This document shows, piece by piece, positions 50,676-59,710 of a DNA stretch of 64,000 nt. The notes beneath the pieces are model-generated. The model was not told the DNA's origin, searched no databases, and was given only the letters and a program-made list of their open reading frames with translations. The DNA is taken from the NCBI RefSeq assembly GCF_040675535.1, contig NZ_JBFAPC010000001.1:1-64000 (forward strand), given 5' to 3'. Origin of the DNA: Patulibacter sp040675535 (lineage in GTDB: Bacteria; Actinomycetota; Thermoleophilia; Solirubrobacterales; Solirubrobacteraceae). The first letter of the stretch is position 1. The number at the start of each line of letters is the position of its first letter. The translations under genes were made by a program, and so were the position numbers.

Positions 50676-51938
50676 ATGAGCACCGCGACCCCCGATACGG
50701 ACATCGACCTGAGCTCCCTCGAGTTCTGGGCACGTCCCTACGAGGAGCGGGAGCGCTCGTTCCGCTGGCTGCGCGAGAACCGCCCCGTGTCGTGGCAGCG
50801 GGCCCCCGACCCGCTCGCGCCCGGCCTCGAGAACTCCAAGGGCTACTGGGCGATCGCGCGCTACGAGCACATCCGCGAGATCTCCCGGAACCCCGAGGCG
50901 TTCTCCTCGGCCGACGGCGTCTTCCTCGACGACTTCCCGCAGCTCGAGACGATTCTCTCGTTCATCGTGATGGACGACCCGCGTCACAAGGCGCTGCGCG
51001 ACATCACCCAGTCGGCGTTCAACCCCCGCAACATCCGGCGGATGGAGGAGCAGATCGCCACCGTGGCCCGCCGCATCGTCGACGGCGTCGCGCCGCTCGG
51101 CCAGGGCGACCTCTGCGAGCTGGTCTTCAAGCAGCTCCCGGGCTACGTGTTCGCCGAGGTGTTCGTGGGCATCCAGGAGGAGCACCGCCGTGATGTCCTG
51201 ATCGAGGCCGCCGAGCAGCTCGGGGCCTGGGCCGATCCTTCCTACGCCCACATCGGGCCCCCGCTGGTCGTCTTCCAGGATGCGGCCCAGCGGATCATGG
51301 CGATCGCGTTCGAGGAGGCCGAGCGCTGCCGTCGCGAGCCCGACGACAACCTGATGACCTGGATCGTGCAGGCGCAGCACGACGGTCAGGGACTGACCGA
51401 GCCGGAGCTCGGCGCGTTCTTCACGCTGCTCGTCGGGGCGGCGAACGACACCTCGCGCCACGCGATGGCCCACGCGATCATCAACCTCCAGAAGCACCCG
51501 GACCAGAAGGCCGTGCTGCTCGAGGACCTCGAGGGTCGGCTCGACGTCGCCGTCGAGGAGCTGATGCGCTGGTCGCCGCCGCTGATGCACTTCCGCCGCA
51601 CGGCCACGCAGGACTACGACCTGGACGGCACGATCATCAAGGCGGGTGACAAGGTCGTCCTCTGGTACTGCTCGGGCAACCGCGACCCCGACGCGTTCCC
51701 CGACCCGGACCGCTTCGACCTCCGGCGGCAGCCGAATCGTCACCTGAGCTTCGGCAACGGCGCGCACTACTGCATGGGCTCGGCGCTCGGTCGGCAGATG
51801 GTCAAGAGCATCCTCCGGGAGTTCACCGCGCGGATGCCGGACCTCGAGGTCGGGGAGCCGCAGATGCTGCTCTCGAACTTCATGAACGGGGTGCTGGCGC
51901 TCGAGGGTCGCTGGACCCCGACCGGCGGACGCGCGTGA
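50676..51938 (+). CDS. Cytochrome P450, CYP125/CYP142-like
   Basis: The 420-residue protein (ATG 50676) has the I-helix GAANDTSRH (about 255), ExxR in EELMR (about 295), and the heme loop LSFGNGAHYCMG with Cys366 as thiolate ligand. FIVMDDPRHKALRDITQSAFNP and FMNGVLALEGRW resemble bacterial steroid or lipid P450s of the CYP125/142 group. It follows the GMC gene by 70 bases on the same strand. Expected to hydroxylate a lipophilic substrate with electrons from a ferredoxin; no redox partner is adjacent, but one is encoded at 61-62.7 kb. Confidence 0.92.
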   Translation: MSTATPDTDIDLSSLEFWARPYEERERSFRWLRENRPVSWQRAPDPLAPGLENSKGYWAIARYEHIREISRNPEAFSSADGVFLDDFPQLETILSFIVMDDPRHKALRDITQSAFNPRNIRRMEEQIATVARRIVDGVAPLGQGDLCELVFKQLPGYVFAEVFVGIQEEHRRDVLIEAAEQLGAWADPSYAHIGPPLVVFQDAAQRIMAIAFEEAERCRREPDDNLMTWIVQAQHDGQGLTEPELGAFFTLLVGAANDTSRHAMAHAIINLQKHPDQKAVLLEDLEGRLDVAVEELMRWSPPLMHFRRTATQDYDLDGTIIKAGDKVVLWYCSGNRDPDAFPDPDRFDLRRQPNRHLSFGNGAHYCMGSALGRQMVKSILREFTARMPDLEVGEPQMLLSNFMNGVLALEGRWTPTGGRA

Positions 51939-52007
51939 CCGGCGCCGTCCGGGGGGACTGACCATCGGCCGATCCACCGACGGACGGGGGCCCCGGGACG
52001 GATCGAC

Positions 52008-52439
52008 TCAGCGCCCCTCGCGTCGCCGCCGGCGCAGCTCCGCCGGGTCGTCGCCGAACAGCAGGTCGTCCGGGGGCGGCGCGGCGCGCACGCCGCGGAA
52101 CCCGCCCTGCTGCGGGGCGCCGAGCAGCGACGTGCGCAGCCGGTCGCGCTCCGCGGCCTGGGCGACGCCCTCGCGGCGATCGACGTCGCCGCTCATCCAC
52201 AGCCGGTGGATGACGCCCATCAGCGGGATCAGAACGATCGCGATGCCGTACATCCCCACCGGTGTCATCGCGTAGCCGAGCGGGCTGAACGTGTCGGTCA
52301 TGAGCTTCGTCCAGAAGATCGTGCCGACCACGAACACGACGACCGCCCCGACGGCCAGCGCGACGGCGACGAACCGCGCGCCGACGTCGGTCGCGACGTT
52401 GCGGGGGATCGCTCGTGGGTGCTGCGCCTCGTGGTCCAT
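52008..52439 (-). CDS. Two-helix membrane protein, hypothetical
   Basis: The 143-residue protein has two membrane helices (about 23-45, FVAVALAVGAVVVFVVGTIFW, and 60-78, VGMYGIAIVLIPLMGVIHRLW) and an Arg-rich cytosolic tail with FGDDPAELRRRRREGR at the end. No family recognised. It is convergent with the P450 gene. Confidence 0.7.
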   Translation of the reverse strand: MDHEAQHPRAIPRNVATDVGARFVAVALAVGAVVVFVVGTIFWTKLMTDTFSPLGYAMTPVGMYGIAIVLIPLMGVIHRLWMSGDVDRREGVAQAAERDRLRTSLLGAPQQGGFRGVRAAPPPDDLLFGDDPAELRRRRREGR

Positions 52440-52511
52440 GGTCGTCGTCCGTGTCGGTCGTCACAGGCCCGGTACCCGGAACGTAGCACCGATCTCCACG
52501 GCGCCGGACGG

Positions 52512-52523
52512 CGTACGCGTACG
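52512..52523. promoter_or_regulatory. 12-bp perfect palindrome in divergent promoter region
   Basis: CGTACGCGTACG lies between the divergent membrane-protein gene (start 52439) and the GlsB-like gene (start 52666). It could be an operator; chance is possible in GC-rich DNA. Confidence 0.25.
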
Positions 52524-52665
52524 GACGTTCGTCTGATCGGCCCGCGCCCGTGGTTGCCGGGACGGGGGCGGGGTAGCGACGCCCCACACGCGGCAGCACC
52601 CCGACGCGTCCCGCCACGCGGGCGGTCGGGTTCCGCCCGCGACCACCTCAACGAAGGGACGCTCC

Positions 52666-52920
52666 ATGATCGGAGCCATCATCCTCGGCCTCGTGGCCGG
52701 ATTCGTCGGCAAGGCGCTCGTCCCGGGCGAGGACCCCGGCGGCATCGTGATCACGACGGTCATCGGCCTGGTCGGCGCGCTCGTCGGCTACTTCATCTTC
52801 ACCCGCGGGCTGGGCATCGGCGACCACGACGCGTTCGACCTGGGCGGCCTGCTCAGCGCGATCATCGGCGTCGTGATCGTCCTCACCGCCTACCGCGTGG
52901 TCGCGGGCCGCACGACGTGA
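52666..52920 (+). CDS. GlsB/YeaQ/YmgE family stress-type membrane protein
   Basis: The 84-residue protein is of the transglycosylase-associated family: IIGAIILGLVAGFVGKALVPGEDPGGIVITTVIGLVGALVGYFIF, then a last helix GGLLSAIIGVVIVLTAYRVV. Three short membrane helices with Gly-rich faces and the LVPGxDPGG loop are the hallmark. Members are induced by general stress; the biochemical role is unknown despite the family name. Confidence 0.9.
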   Translation: MIGAIILGLVAGFVGKALVPGEDPGGIVITTVIGLVGALVGYFIFTRGLGIGDHDAFDLGGLLSAIIGVVIVLTAYRVVAGRTT

Positions 52921-53072
52921 GCACCGGCGGGCGGGGCCACCCGTCCGCCGCCCCGCTCCCCGAGCCCCTGGCCGCAGCTCCGCGACCGGACGCGCCCGTC
53001 CGCACCACCGTCGTGGCCGCCGACCACGGCGCGACGGACGGGGCGGCGCCGGACCGCTAGCGTCCCGCGGCG

Positions 53073-53924
53073 ATGAGCCCCGACGGCCCGGTCGCCGACG
53101 CCAACGCGTCCCGCAACACCCGCCGGGAGCGCGGCCGCCGCGCCCGCTGGGCGCCGGCCCGCGCCGCGCTCGCCGCGCTGCTGCAGGACCACCTCGTCCC
53201 GGGCGCGCGCGTCGCGGTCGTCGGCGCCGGCAACGGGGACGACCTGCCGCTCGGCGCGATCGCCGCGCGGGCGTCGTCCGTGACGCTGCTGGACATCGAC
53301 CCCGACGCGGCGCTGCGGGCCCGGGGCCGGGTGCGCCGCGGGCTGCGCCGCCGCGTGCGGACGCTCCGCCACGACGTCACCGGCGGGGCCGCGGACCACG
53401 TCGTCCGGGGGGCCGTCGCGGCGGGCGGCGATCCCGTCGGGCCGCCGGCGCCCGGCGGCGCCCCGGGCTCGGCGGCCCCGCTGCCGGGCGGCCCGTACGA
53501 CCTGGTGATCGGCGACCTCCTCTACAGCCAGCTGCTCTACCCGGCGCTCCTGGACGCGGGCGTCCCCGCCGACCGGCGGCGGGCGGCCATCGGCGGACAC
53601 GGCGCGGCGCTCACCGCCGCCGTCGTCGCGCGGCTCCACGCGTCCGCGCCGGTCGTCGTCCACCTCCAGGACCTCGCGTGCTGGGGCAACGGCTACGAGC
53701 AGCCCGTCGACCTGGAGGACGTCCTGGAGGCGGCGGAGACCGACCTGCCGGCCGCGCTGGCGCTCGCGGCGCGCACGAAGGGGCCGCGCGAGTCCGATCC
53801 CCGCCGCGCCGTCGAGGCGCTCGGGATCCCCGTCCTGGCCACCGCGCTGTGGCGGTGGCCGTTCGTGGAGGGCGTCGACTACCTCGTCGTCGCGACCGTG
53901 GCGGGGGAGCCCGCCGGGGCGTAG
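53073..53924 (+). CDS. SAM-dependent methyltransferase-like protein
   Basis: The 283-residue protein has motif I VAVVGAGNGDDLPLGAIA (about 48-65) and an acidic end of strand 2 (VTLLDIDPDAAL), the SAM-binding pattern; YDLVIGDLLYSQLLYPALLDA would be the motif IV region. An Arg-rich start and Gly/Pro-rich insert (around 125-143) are low-complexity. The substrate is unknown; it somewhat resembles spermidine-synthase-like folds. It is convergent with the acyl-CoA synthetase gene. Confidence 0.65.
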   Translation: MSPDGPVADANASRNTRRERGRRARWAPARAALAALLQDHLVPGARVAVVGAGNGDDLPLGAIAARASSVTLLDIDPDAALRARGRVRRGLRRRVRTLRHDVTGGAADHVVRGAVAAGGDPVGPPAPGGAPGSAAPLPGGPYDLVIGDLLYSQLLYPALLDAGVPADRRRAAIGGHGAALTAAVVARLHASAPVVVHLQDLACWGNGYEQPVDLEDVLEAAETDLPAALALAARTKGPRESDPRRAVEALGIPVLATALWRWPFVEGVDYLVVATVAGEPAGA

Positions 53925-53994
53925 GCGCGGGCGGGACGCCGGCGCGCGGCCGGCCGGGGCCGACGCGGTGCGGTCGCCCCGCCGGACCCGCCGC

Positions 53995-55791
53995 TCAGCG
54001 CGGCGCCTCGTAGAGCGCGTCGATCTCCGGGGCGTAGCGGTCGTGGATCACGCGGCGCTTGAGCTTCATCGTCGGCGTCAGCTCGTCGCCGCCGGGCGCC
54101 CACTTCTCGGGCACGATCTGGAAGCGCTTGATCTGCTCGACGCGCGAGAGCTTGCGGTTGCCGCGTGCCACGGCGGCGTCGACCGCGGCGACGACGGCCT
54201 CGTGCGTCGTCAGCTCGGCGAGGTCGTCGGCGACGAGGCCCTCCTGCTCGGCGAAGCCCTGCAGCGCCTCGCGGTCCAGCGCGATCAGCGCGACGTTGTA
54301 CGGCCGCCGGTCCCCGATCGCGGCGATCTGCCCGATCAGCGCGCTCTCGGGCTTGATCGCCATCTCGATGCCGGCCGGGGACATGTTCTTCCCCGCCGCG
54401 TTGACGATCAGCTCCTTCTTGCGGTCGACGATCGTCAGGTAGCCGTCGGCGTCCCGCGTGGCGACGTCGCCGGAGTGCATCCAGCCGTCGGCGTCCAGCG
54501 CCTCGGCCGTGCGCTCCGGGTCGCCCCGGTAGCCGACCATCACGTTCTCGCCGCGGACGAGGATCTCGCCGTCGTCCGCCAGGCGGACCTCGACGCCGGG
54601 CAGCGGCAGGCCGACCGTCCCGAGCTTGTTGCGCTCCAGGGGGTTGGAGATCGTGAAGACCGTCTCGGACATGCCCCAGAACTCGACGACCTCGAGGCCG
54701 ACGGCGTGGAAGAGCTGCAGCACCTCCGGCGGCGACGGGGCGGCGGCCACGCCGAACCACTCCAGCTGGTCGAGGCCGAGCTGCGTGCGCAGGCCGGCGA
54801 GCACGACCTCGGCCTCGGGGCCGACGCCGGGGTGGAACTGCGGCGGGCAGCCCGCCTGGATCGCCTCGACGGTCTCGCGGCCCTTCCGGACCGCGTCGGC
54901 GAGCTCGGGCGACGCCGCGGCGGCCCGCTCGATGCCCAGGGCGAGCTTCTCGAGGATCCGCGGGACCGCGAACAGCCGCGTCGGGCGGGCCTCCGCGAGC
55001 GTCGCCGCGAGGACCTTCGGGTCGGGGCAGCAGGTGACCTCGTAGCCGAACGCGAGCGAGCCGTAGTGGCTGATGTAGCGCTCGGCGATGTGCGCCATCG
55101 GCAGGTACGAGACGACGCGGCCGCCGAGCGTCGGGGGCGCGAACGTCTCCATCGTGCGGAGGTTGAAGAGCAGGCCCGCGTGGGAGTGCTGGACGCCCTT
55201 CGGGACGCCGGTGGTGCCCGAGGTGTAGACGAGGACCGCCACGTCGTCCGCCTGCACGGACGCGGCGGCGGCGTCGAGGTCGAAGTCCGGGTCGCCGGCC
55301 TCCTCGAGCGCCTGCAGGCTGGACGTGGCGCCCTCGCCGCCGTCGATCGAGACGACGTGCTGCAGCGTCGGCTCGAGCGTCGCGGCCTCGGCGAGCGTCG
55401 CCGTGAACGCCGCCTCGGTGATCGCGATCCGCGCCTCGGAGTTGCGCAGCGGGGCGAGCAGCTGCTCGGCCGGGCTCGTGTTGTAGAGCGAGAACGCGCC
55501 CGCGCCCAGGTGCAGCGCGGCGGTGTCGACGAGGTGGAACTCCGGCACGTTGGTCAGCATCAGCGCGACGCTGTCGCCGCGCCCCACGCCCATCGCCTGC
55601 AGGCCGGCGGCGATCCGACGGACGCGTTCCCGGTACTGGGACCACGTGATCGAGACGCCGTCCGGTCCGCTGGTGCGCAGCGCGACGTCGTCGGGCCGCT
55701 CGGCCACGGTCGTCGCGAACGCCTCGCAGAGCGTCGCGGCACGGAGGGCCTCGGGGAGCGGTCGGCGGGTGCTGATGTCGGTGGAGGCCAT
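53995..55791 (-). CDS. Long-chain fatty-acid-CoA ligase (AMP-forming)
   Basis: The 598-residue protein (ATG 55791, AGGGGA about 6 bases upstream) has the ATP-binding loop VLVYTSGTTGVPKGVQHSHAG, the GMSETVFTISNP motif, the hinge motif SGDVATRDADGYLTIVDRKKELIV and a C-terminal Lys in TPTMKLKRR. The overall pattern is that of bacterial long-chain acyl-CoA synthetases. It activates a carboxylic acid to its CoA ester, a fitting step after oxidation of an alkyl or terpenoid chain by the P450 and GMC enzymes nearby. It follows a LuxR pair on the same strand. Confidence 0.92.
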   Translation of the reverse strand: MASTDISTRRPLPEALRAATLCEAFATTVAERPDDVALRTSGPDGVSITWSQYRERVRRIAAGLQAMGVGRGDSVALMLTNVPEFHLVDTAALHLGAGAFSLYNTSPAEQLLAPLRNSEARIAITEAAFTATLAEAATLEPTLQHVVSIDGGEGATSSLQALEEAGDPDFDLDAAAASVQADDVAVLVYTSGTTGVPKGVQHSHAGLLFNLRTMETFAPPTLGGRVVSYLPMAHIAERYISHYGSLAFGYEVTCCPDPKVLAATLAEARPTRLFAVPRILEKLALGIERAAAASPELADAVRKGRETVEAIQAGCPPQFHPGVGPEAEVVLAGLRTQLGLDQLEWFGVAAAPSPPEVLQLFHAVGLEVVEFWGMSETVFTISNPLERNKLGTVGLPLPGVEVRLADDGEILVRGENVMVGYRGDPERTAEALDADGWMHSGDVATRDADGYLTIVDRKKELIVNAAGKNMSPAGIEMAIKPESALIGQIAAIGDRRPYNVALIALDREALQGFAEQEGLVADDLAELTTHEAVVAAVDAAVARGNRKLSRVEQIKRFQIVPEKWAPGGDELTPTMKLKRRVIHDRYAPEIDALYEAPR

Positions 55792-55913
55792 GCGGGTTCC
55801 CCTGGCGGGCGGGCGGTGGGTGGCGGGCCGGGACGCGCGGGGCGACCGTCGAGCCTCCTCGACGCTAGCCCCGGCTCCCGGCGGGGGCGTCCCTACACGG
55901 AGGGACCGGGGCC

Positions 55914-55929
55914 TCCCGACGGGGGTACG
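55914..55929. promoter_or_regulatory. CCCGAYGGGG-type motif upstream of the acyl-CoA ligase
   Basis: TCCCGACGGGGGTACG lies about 125 bases upstream of the ligase start and resembles the motif at 48934. Confidence 0.4.
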
Positions 55930-56004
55930 ACCCGCAGGCACTCACCTCCGTCCCGGCCCCGGGCCAGGCCGGGTGACCGGCCCCCGCGACGGGTGTCCGG
56001 GCGC

Positions 56005-57117
56005 TCAGGCGCCGGTGCGCTTGAGCTCGAGGTACCGCGAGATCGCCTCGGAGCGGTTGGCCGCGCCGAGCTTGCGGAGGATCCGCTTGACGTGCGACTT
56101 GACCGTCCCGGTCGAGATCACCAGGCGCTCGGCGATCGCGCCGTTGGCGGCCCCGGCGACGATCAGCGCGACGACCTCGCGCTCGCGCGGCGTCAGCAGC
56201 TCGTCGATCGCCCCGTGGTCCTCCGACGCGCGGGGGAGGAGGTCGTCGTGCTCGACCTCGGAGAGGTCGAACTCCGCGTCGACGAGCCGGTCGGCGGCGT
56301 CGAGCTCGGCCTCGAACGCCGTCACGAGGGCCTTGCGCTGGCGCTCGAGGCGCTCGAGCAGGGCGCTGCGCTCGTAGACGTCGCCGAAGGCGCGCGCGAA
56401 CGTCGCGAGCAGGTCGCGGTCGACGTCGTCGACCGGGCGGTCGGAGGGGTGGTGGTCGCCGCGGAGCAGCCCCAGCACCCCGGAGGACACCTGGATCGGC
56501 ACGACGACGTAGGACTCGTCGCCCCCGGGAGCGGCGCCGGCCATCGGGTCGGCGCCCGTCCGCGCCGGCCGGGCGTCGACGAGGCGCGGCGTGCCGGACT
56601 CGAAGACCATCCACTCGGTCAGGCCGTCCTTCCACGGGGACGTCCCGTCGTCCGAGGCGGGGTGGACGCCCCGGACGCTCCACTCCCCGTGCGAGAAGAC
56701 GGACAGCGCGACGCGCGAGAGGCCGCACGCCTCGGCGGACTCGGCGCAGACGCGGTCGAGGATCCCGGCCGTCGAGCGGACCCGGCGCAGGCGGCCGATC
56801 GCCTGGCTGATCGCGTCGACCGGCCGGCCGCGGCCGGCCATGCGGGTCGCGCGGATGCTGCGCCGACAGTCGTGCAGCTCGACGGTCATCGCCGCGAGCC
56901 GCGCGCGCCGGCTCGCGCCGGCCGTCGGCAGCTGCTCCATGACGCCGGCCAGCGCCTGGTCGATCATCGCCAGGCCCGCCTGGAGCCCGTCGGGGGTCAC
57001 GCGGGAGGGGCGCACGACCACGCCGCAGGTGCGCAGCCGGCCGGCGAGGTCGTTGAGCTGGCGGGCGGTGTCGGCGGCGTTGCGGGCGCGGACCGCCGCG
57101 GGTGCGGCGGTGCTCAC
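56005..57117 (-). CDS. GAF-type LuxR-family transcriptional regulator
   Basis: The 370-residue protein from GTG 57117 (4-base overlap with the upstream gene's stop) has a helical N-terminus, a GAF-like middle (ILDRVCAESAEACGLSRVALSVFSHGEW, YVVVPIQVSSGVLGLLRGDHH), a linker helix and a LuxR HTH (LTPREREVVALIVAGAANGAIAERLVISTGTVKSHVKRILRKLGAANRSEAI). It forms a co-translated pair with the next upstream regulator, like the pair at 46705-48896. Confidence 0.9.
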   Translation of the reverse strand: MSTAAPAAVRARNAADTARQLNDLAGRLRTCGVVVRPSRVTPDGLQAGLAMIDQALAGVMEQLPTAGASRRARLAAMTVELHDCRRSIRATRMAGRGRPVDAISQAIGRLRRVRSTAGILDRVCAESAEACGLSRVALSVFSHGEWSVRGVHPASDDGTSPWKDGLTEWMVFESGTPRLVDARPARTGADPMAGAAPGGDESYVVVPIQVSSGVLGLLRGDHHPSDRPVDDVDRDLLATFARAFGDVYERSALLERLERQRKALVTAFEAELDAADRLVDAEFDLSEVEHDDLLPRASEDHGAIDELLTPREREVVALIVAGAANGAIAERLVISTGTVKSHVKRILRKLGAANRSEAISRYLELKRTGA

Positions 57118-58280
57118 GCGTGCTGCTCCGTCCGCTGCGAGAGGTGGGCGTAGCGGGCGACCGCCGCGGCGCGCGTGGGGGCGTGGAGCTTGCGCAGGAT
57201 GTGCTTGACGTGGGACTTGACCGTGCCCTCGGCGATCACGAGCTGCTCCGCGATGCGGGTGTTCGTGGCGCCCTCGGCCATCAGGCCCAGGACCTCGCGC
57301 TCGCGGGCGGTCAGGACCGACGCGATCCGCGGCATCGCGGAGGACTCGGACGAGATGCGCGAGCGGGCGTCGGCCTCGGCGGCCTCCGCGGCGGCGAGCA
57401 CGGCCTCGTCGAGCTCCAGTCGGGAGCGCTCCAGCGTCTCGAGGGTCGACTCGGCCGCGGCGAACGTTCCGCGGGAGCGCTCGAGCTGGTCCTTGAGCCG
57501 GGTGCGCAGGACGGACTGCTCGTAGATCAGGCCGAAGCACGACGCGAACGCCGCGATCCGGTCGCGGTCGATGTCGGTGACCGGCTGGTCGCCGTCGCGG
57601 CGGTCGGCGTGGAGGAAGCCGATCGCCCGTCCGCGCGAGGTGATGGGCGCGACCACGTACGACGAGGAGTGCGACGCCCGGACGATCGCCTTGAACGTGC
57701 GTCCGTCGTCCAGCGGGGCCGTGACGAGGGCCGCCATCCGGCGCCGGACGAGGTCGGTCTCCAGCAGCGTGTGGGAGAGCGGGATGCGGGCGGACTCGAC
57801 GAACGCCCGGAACTCCTCGGCGTGCTCGTCGCTGTTCTGCTCGATGTGCAGCCGCCGCGGCAGCCACATCGACCCGATGACGGACGAGATCATGCCGCGC
57901 CCGAAGGAGCAGCTGCGGCAGAGCTCGACGGGGGCGCGGTCGATCGCGTCGGGCGCGGGCAGGGCACGCAGCGCGTCGACGGCGTCCTGGACGCGCTCGA
58001 GCTCGCGGAGCCGCCGGCGCACGGCGTGGGCCTCGCGGTCGGCCTGCAGCGCGTCGACGTCGCTCAGCAGCCGGCAGGCCCGCAGGAGCGCGTCGGCGCC
58101 CCACGCGCCGGGGTTCTCGGCGATCCGGGCCTCGAGCTGCTCGCGGGCCAGCGCGAGCGCGACGTCGTCCCCGCCGGGCGCGCCGGCGACCGGATGGGTC
58201 GCGGCCCCCGAGGCGCTGAGGGCGGCCCAGATCTCCCGCTGGATCGCGTCGGCGCGGTCGTCCGTCGTCATCGCTCCCAT
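57114..58280 (-). CDS. GAF-type LuxR-family transcriptional regulator
   Basis: The 388-residue protein uses ATG 58280 with AGGGGG 8 bases upstream. It has an N-terminal helical part, a GAF-like domain (CRSCSFGRGMISSVIGSMWLPRRLHIEQNS, SSYVVAPITSRGRAIGFLHADRRDG) and a LuxR HTH (LTAREREVLGLMAEGATNTRIAEQLVIAEGTVKSHVKHILRKLHAPTRAAAV). RRLHIEQNSDEHAEEFRAFVE is close in layout to the regulator at 47817, so the two pairs look like a duplicated unit. Confidence 0.9.
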   Translation of the reverse strand: MGAMTTDDRADAIQREIWAALSASGAATHPVAGAPGGDDVALALAREQLEARIAENPGAWGADALLRACRLLSDVDALQADREAHAVRRRLRELERVQDAVDALRALPAPDAIDRAPVELCRSCSFGRGMISSVIGSMWLPRRLHIEQNSDEHAEEFRAFVESARIPLSHTLLETDLVRRRMAALVTAPLDDGRTFKAIVRASHSSSYVVAPITSRGRAIGFLHADRRDGDQPVTDIDRDRIAAFASCFGLIYEQSVLRTRLKDQLERSRGTFAAAESTLETLERSRLELDEAVLAAAEAAEADARSRISSESSAMPRIASVLTAREREVLGLMAEGATNTRIAEQLVIAEGTVKSHVKHILRKLHAPTRAAAVARYAHLSQRTEQHA

Positions 58281-58330
58281 GTGCGATCCCCCTGGAGTGT
58301 GCGGCGTCTCACAGGGCACACCATACGCGT

Positions 58331-58345
58331 CCCCCATCGGGGGAG
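58331..58345. promoter_or_regulatory. CCCGATGGGG-type palindrome upstream of the regulator pair
   Basis: CCCCCATCGGGGGAG (58331-58345) contains a near-perfect palindrome about 50 bases upstream of the regulator start at 58280. Its core matches the motif at 48934 on the opposite strand. Confidence 0.4.
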
Positions 58346-58445
58346 GGCGACGGTTTTCTGCGAGCCCGGGCGTCGAGGGGTCGGAGCGGGGTCGGCGCGG
58401 GGACCGGCCGAGGGCCCCGGAGCCGCCGGACCGCCGGGCCCCGTG

Positions 58446-58463
58446 CGTGAGCGATCGTTCACG
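58446..58463. promoter_or_regulatory. TetR-type operator upstream of the quinone oxidoreductase gene
   Basis: CGTGAGCGATCGTTCACG is an 18-bp palindrome with a single mismatched pair, 68 bases before the start at 58531. The shape is typical of TetR/AcrR operators in actinobacteria; no TetR gene is in the window. Confidence 0.5.
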
Positions 58464-58530
58464 TAGTCTCGCCGGGACGCGGCGGCTCCGGTCGGCCGCC
58501 GATCACGACCAGCGAGCGGGGGAGCGGGCG

Positions 58531-59508
58531 ATGCAGGCGGTGCGGTTGCACGGGTACGGCGGGCTGGACGAGCTGGTGTTCGAGGAGGCGCCGGACCCGG
58601 TCGTCCCGGACGGGTGGGTGCTCGTCGAGCTGCGGGCGGCCGCGCTGAACTGGCACGACTGCCTGGTGCGGCAGGGCCGCTACCCGGCGCCGCTGCCGCT
58701 GGTCCCCGGGGCCGACGGCGCGGGGGTGCGCCGCGACACGGGGGAGGAGGTCGTGATCCTGCCGTCCCTCTGGTGGGGCGACGGGCAGGAGGCGCCGGGC
58801 ACGCGGTTCGAGATCCTGGGCGACCGCGTCGACGGGACGTACGCGGAGCTCGTCGCCGTGCCGGAGGAGAACGTCTTCCCCAAGCCCCGTGCGCTGTCGT
58901 GGGCCGAGGCCGCGGCGCTGCCGCTCGCGGGCGTCACGGCGCACCGGGCGCTCTTCGGGCGCGGCGGGCTCCGGGCCGGCGAGCGGGTGCTGATCCTCGG
59001 CGCGGGCGGTGGCGTCGCGACGTTCCTCGTCGCGTTCGCCGACCGGGCCGGGGCGCGCGTCACGGTGACGTCGTCGTCCCAGGCCGGCATCGACCAGGCG
59101 GTCGCGCTGGGCGCCGCGGGCGGCGTGCTCTACACCGACGAGGGCTGGCCGCAGGCGGCCCGCGACGAGGCCGGAGGCGAGGGCTTCGACCTCGTCGTCG
59201 ACCCGGTCGGCGCGTGGGCGGACGGGATCGCGACGCTGCGCCCCGGCGGGCGACTGGTGAGCTTCGGGGCCAACGCCGCGGAGCACGCCGACGTGTCGAT
59301 CCGGCCGTTCTACTTCGGGCAGTACAGCCTGCTCGGCACCACGATGGGGAGCCCGCGGGACTTCCGCGCGATGCTCGGCCTGGTCGACCGGATGCCGGGC
59401 TGGCGGCCGGTCGTCGGGACGGAGCTTCCGCTGGATCGCGCGGCCGACGCGCAGGCGCTGCTGGAGGGCGGCGGGCACCGCGGCAAGGTCGTCCTCACCA
59501 CCGGATGA
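58531..59508 (+). CDS. Quinone oxidoreductase-like medium-chain dehydrogenase
   Basis: The 325-residue protein (ATG 58531, GGGGGAG about 7 bases upstream) has the GroES-like start MQAVRLHGYGGLDELVFEEAPDPV, ALNWHDCLVRQGRYP, and the Rossmann fingerprint VLILGAGGGVATFLVAFA. It lacks the Cys/His set for zinc binding, so it belongs with NADPH:quinone or enone reductases. It probably reduces an unsaturated or carbonyl intermediate of the local catabolic route. An upstream TetR-type operator suggests inducible expression. Confidence 0.9.
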   Translation: MQAVRLHGYGGLDELVFEEAPDPVVPDGWVLVELRAAALNWHDCLVRQGRYPAPLPLVPGADGAGVRRDTGEEVVILPSLWWGDGQEAPGTRFEILGDRVDGTYAELVAVPEENVFPKPRALSWAEAAALPLAGVTAHRALFGRGGLRAGERVLILGAGGGVATFLVAFADRAGARVTVTSSSQAGIDQAVALGAAGGVLYTDEGWPQAARDEAGGEGFDLVVDPVGAWADGIATLRPGGRLVSFGANAAEHADVSIRPFYFGQYSLLGTTMGSPRDFRAMLGLVDRMPGWRPVVGTELPLDRAADAQALLEGGGHRGKVVLTTG

Positions 59509-59710
59509 GGGCCGGCCGGCCCGTCCGTCGGGGTGCCCCCGCCGGATGGGACTCCCCCCACCGGTAGACGAACATCCCCCGGTGAGGCGCATCCGTCGCC
59601 GGGGCCTCCGCCGAGACTACGGCTCCATCACCGGGCCCCCGACCGCCGACGAGACGTGCTCGTCGGCCGGGGTCCCGGGAACGCCCTCGCAGAAGCAGGA
59701 GTCACCCCGG

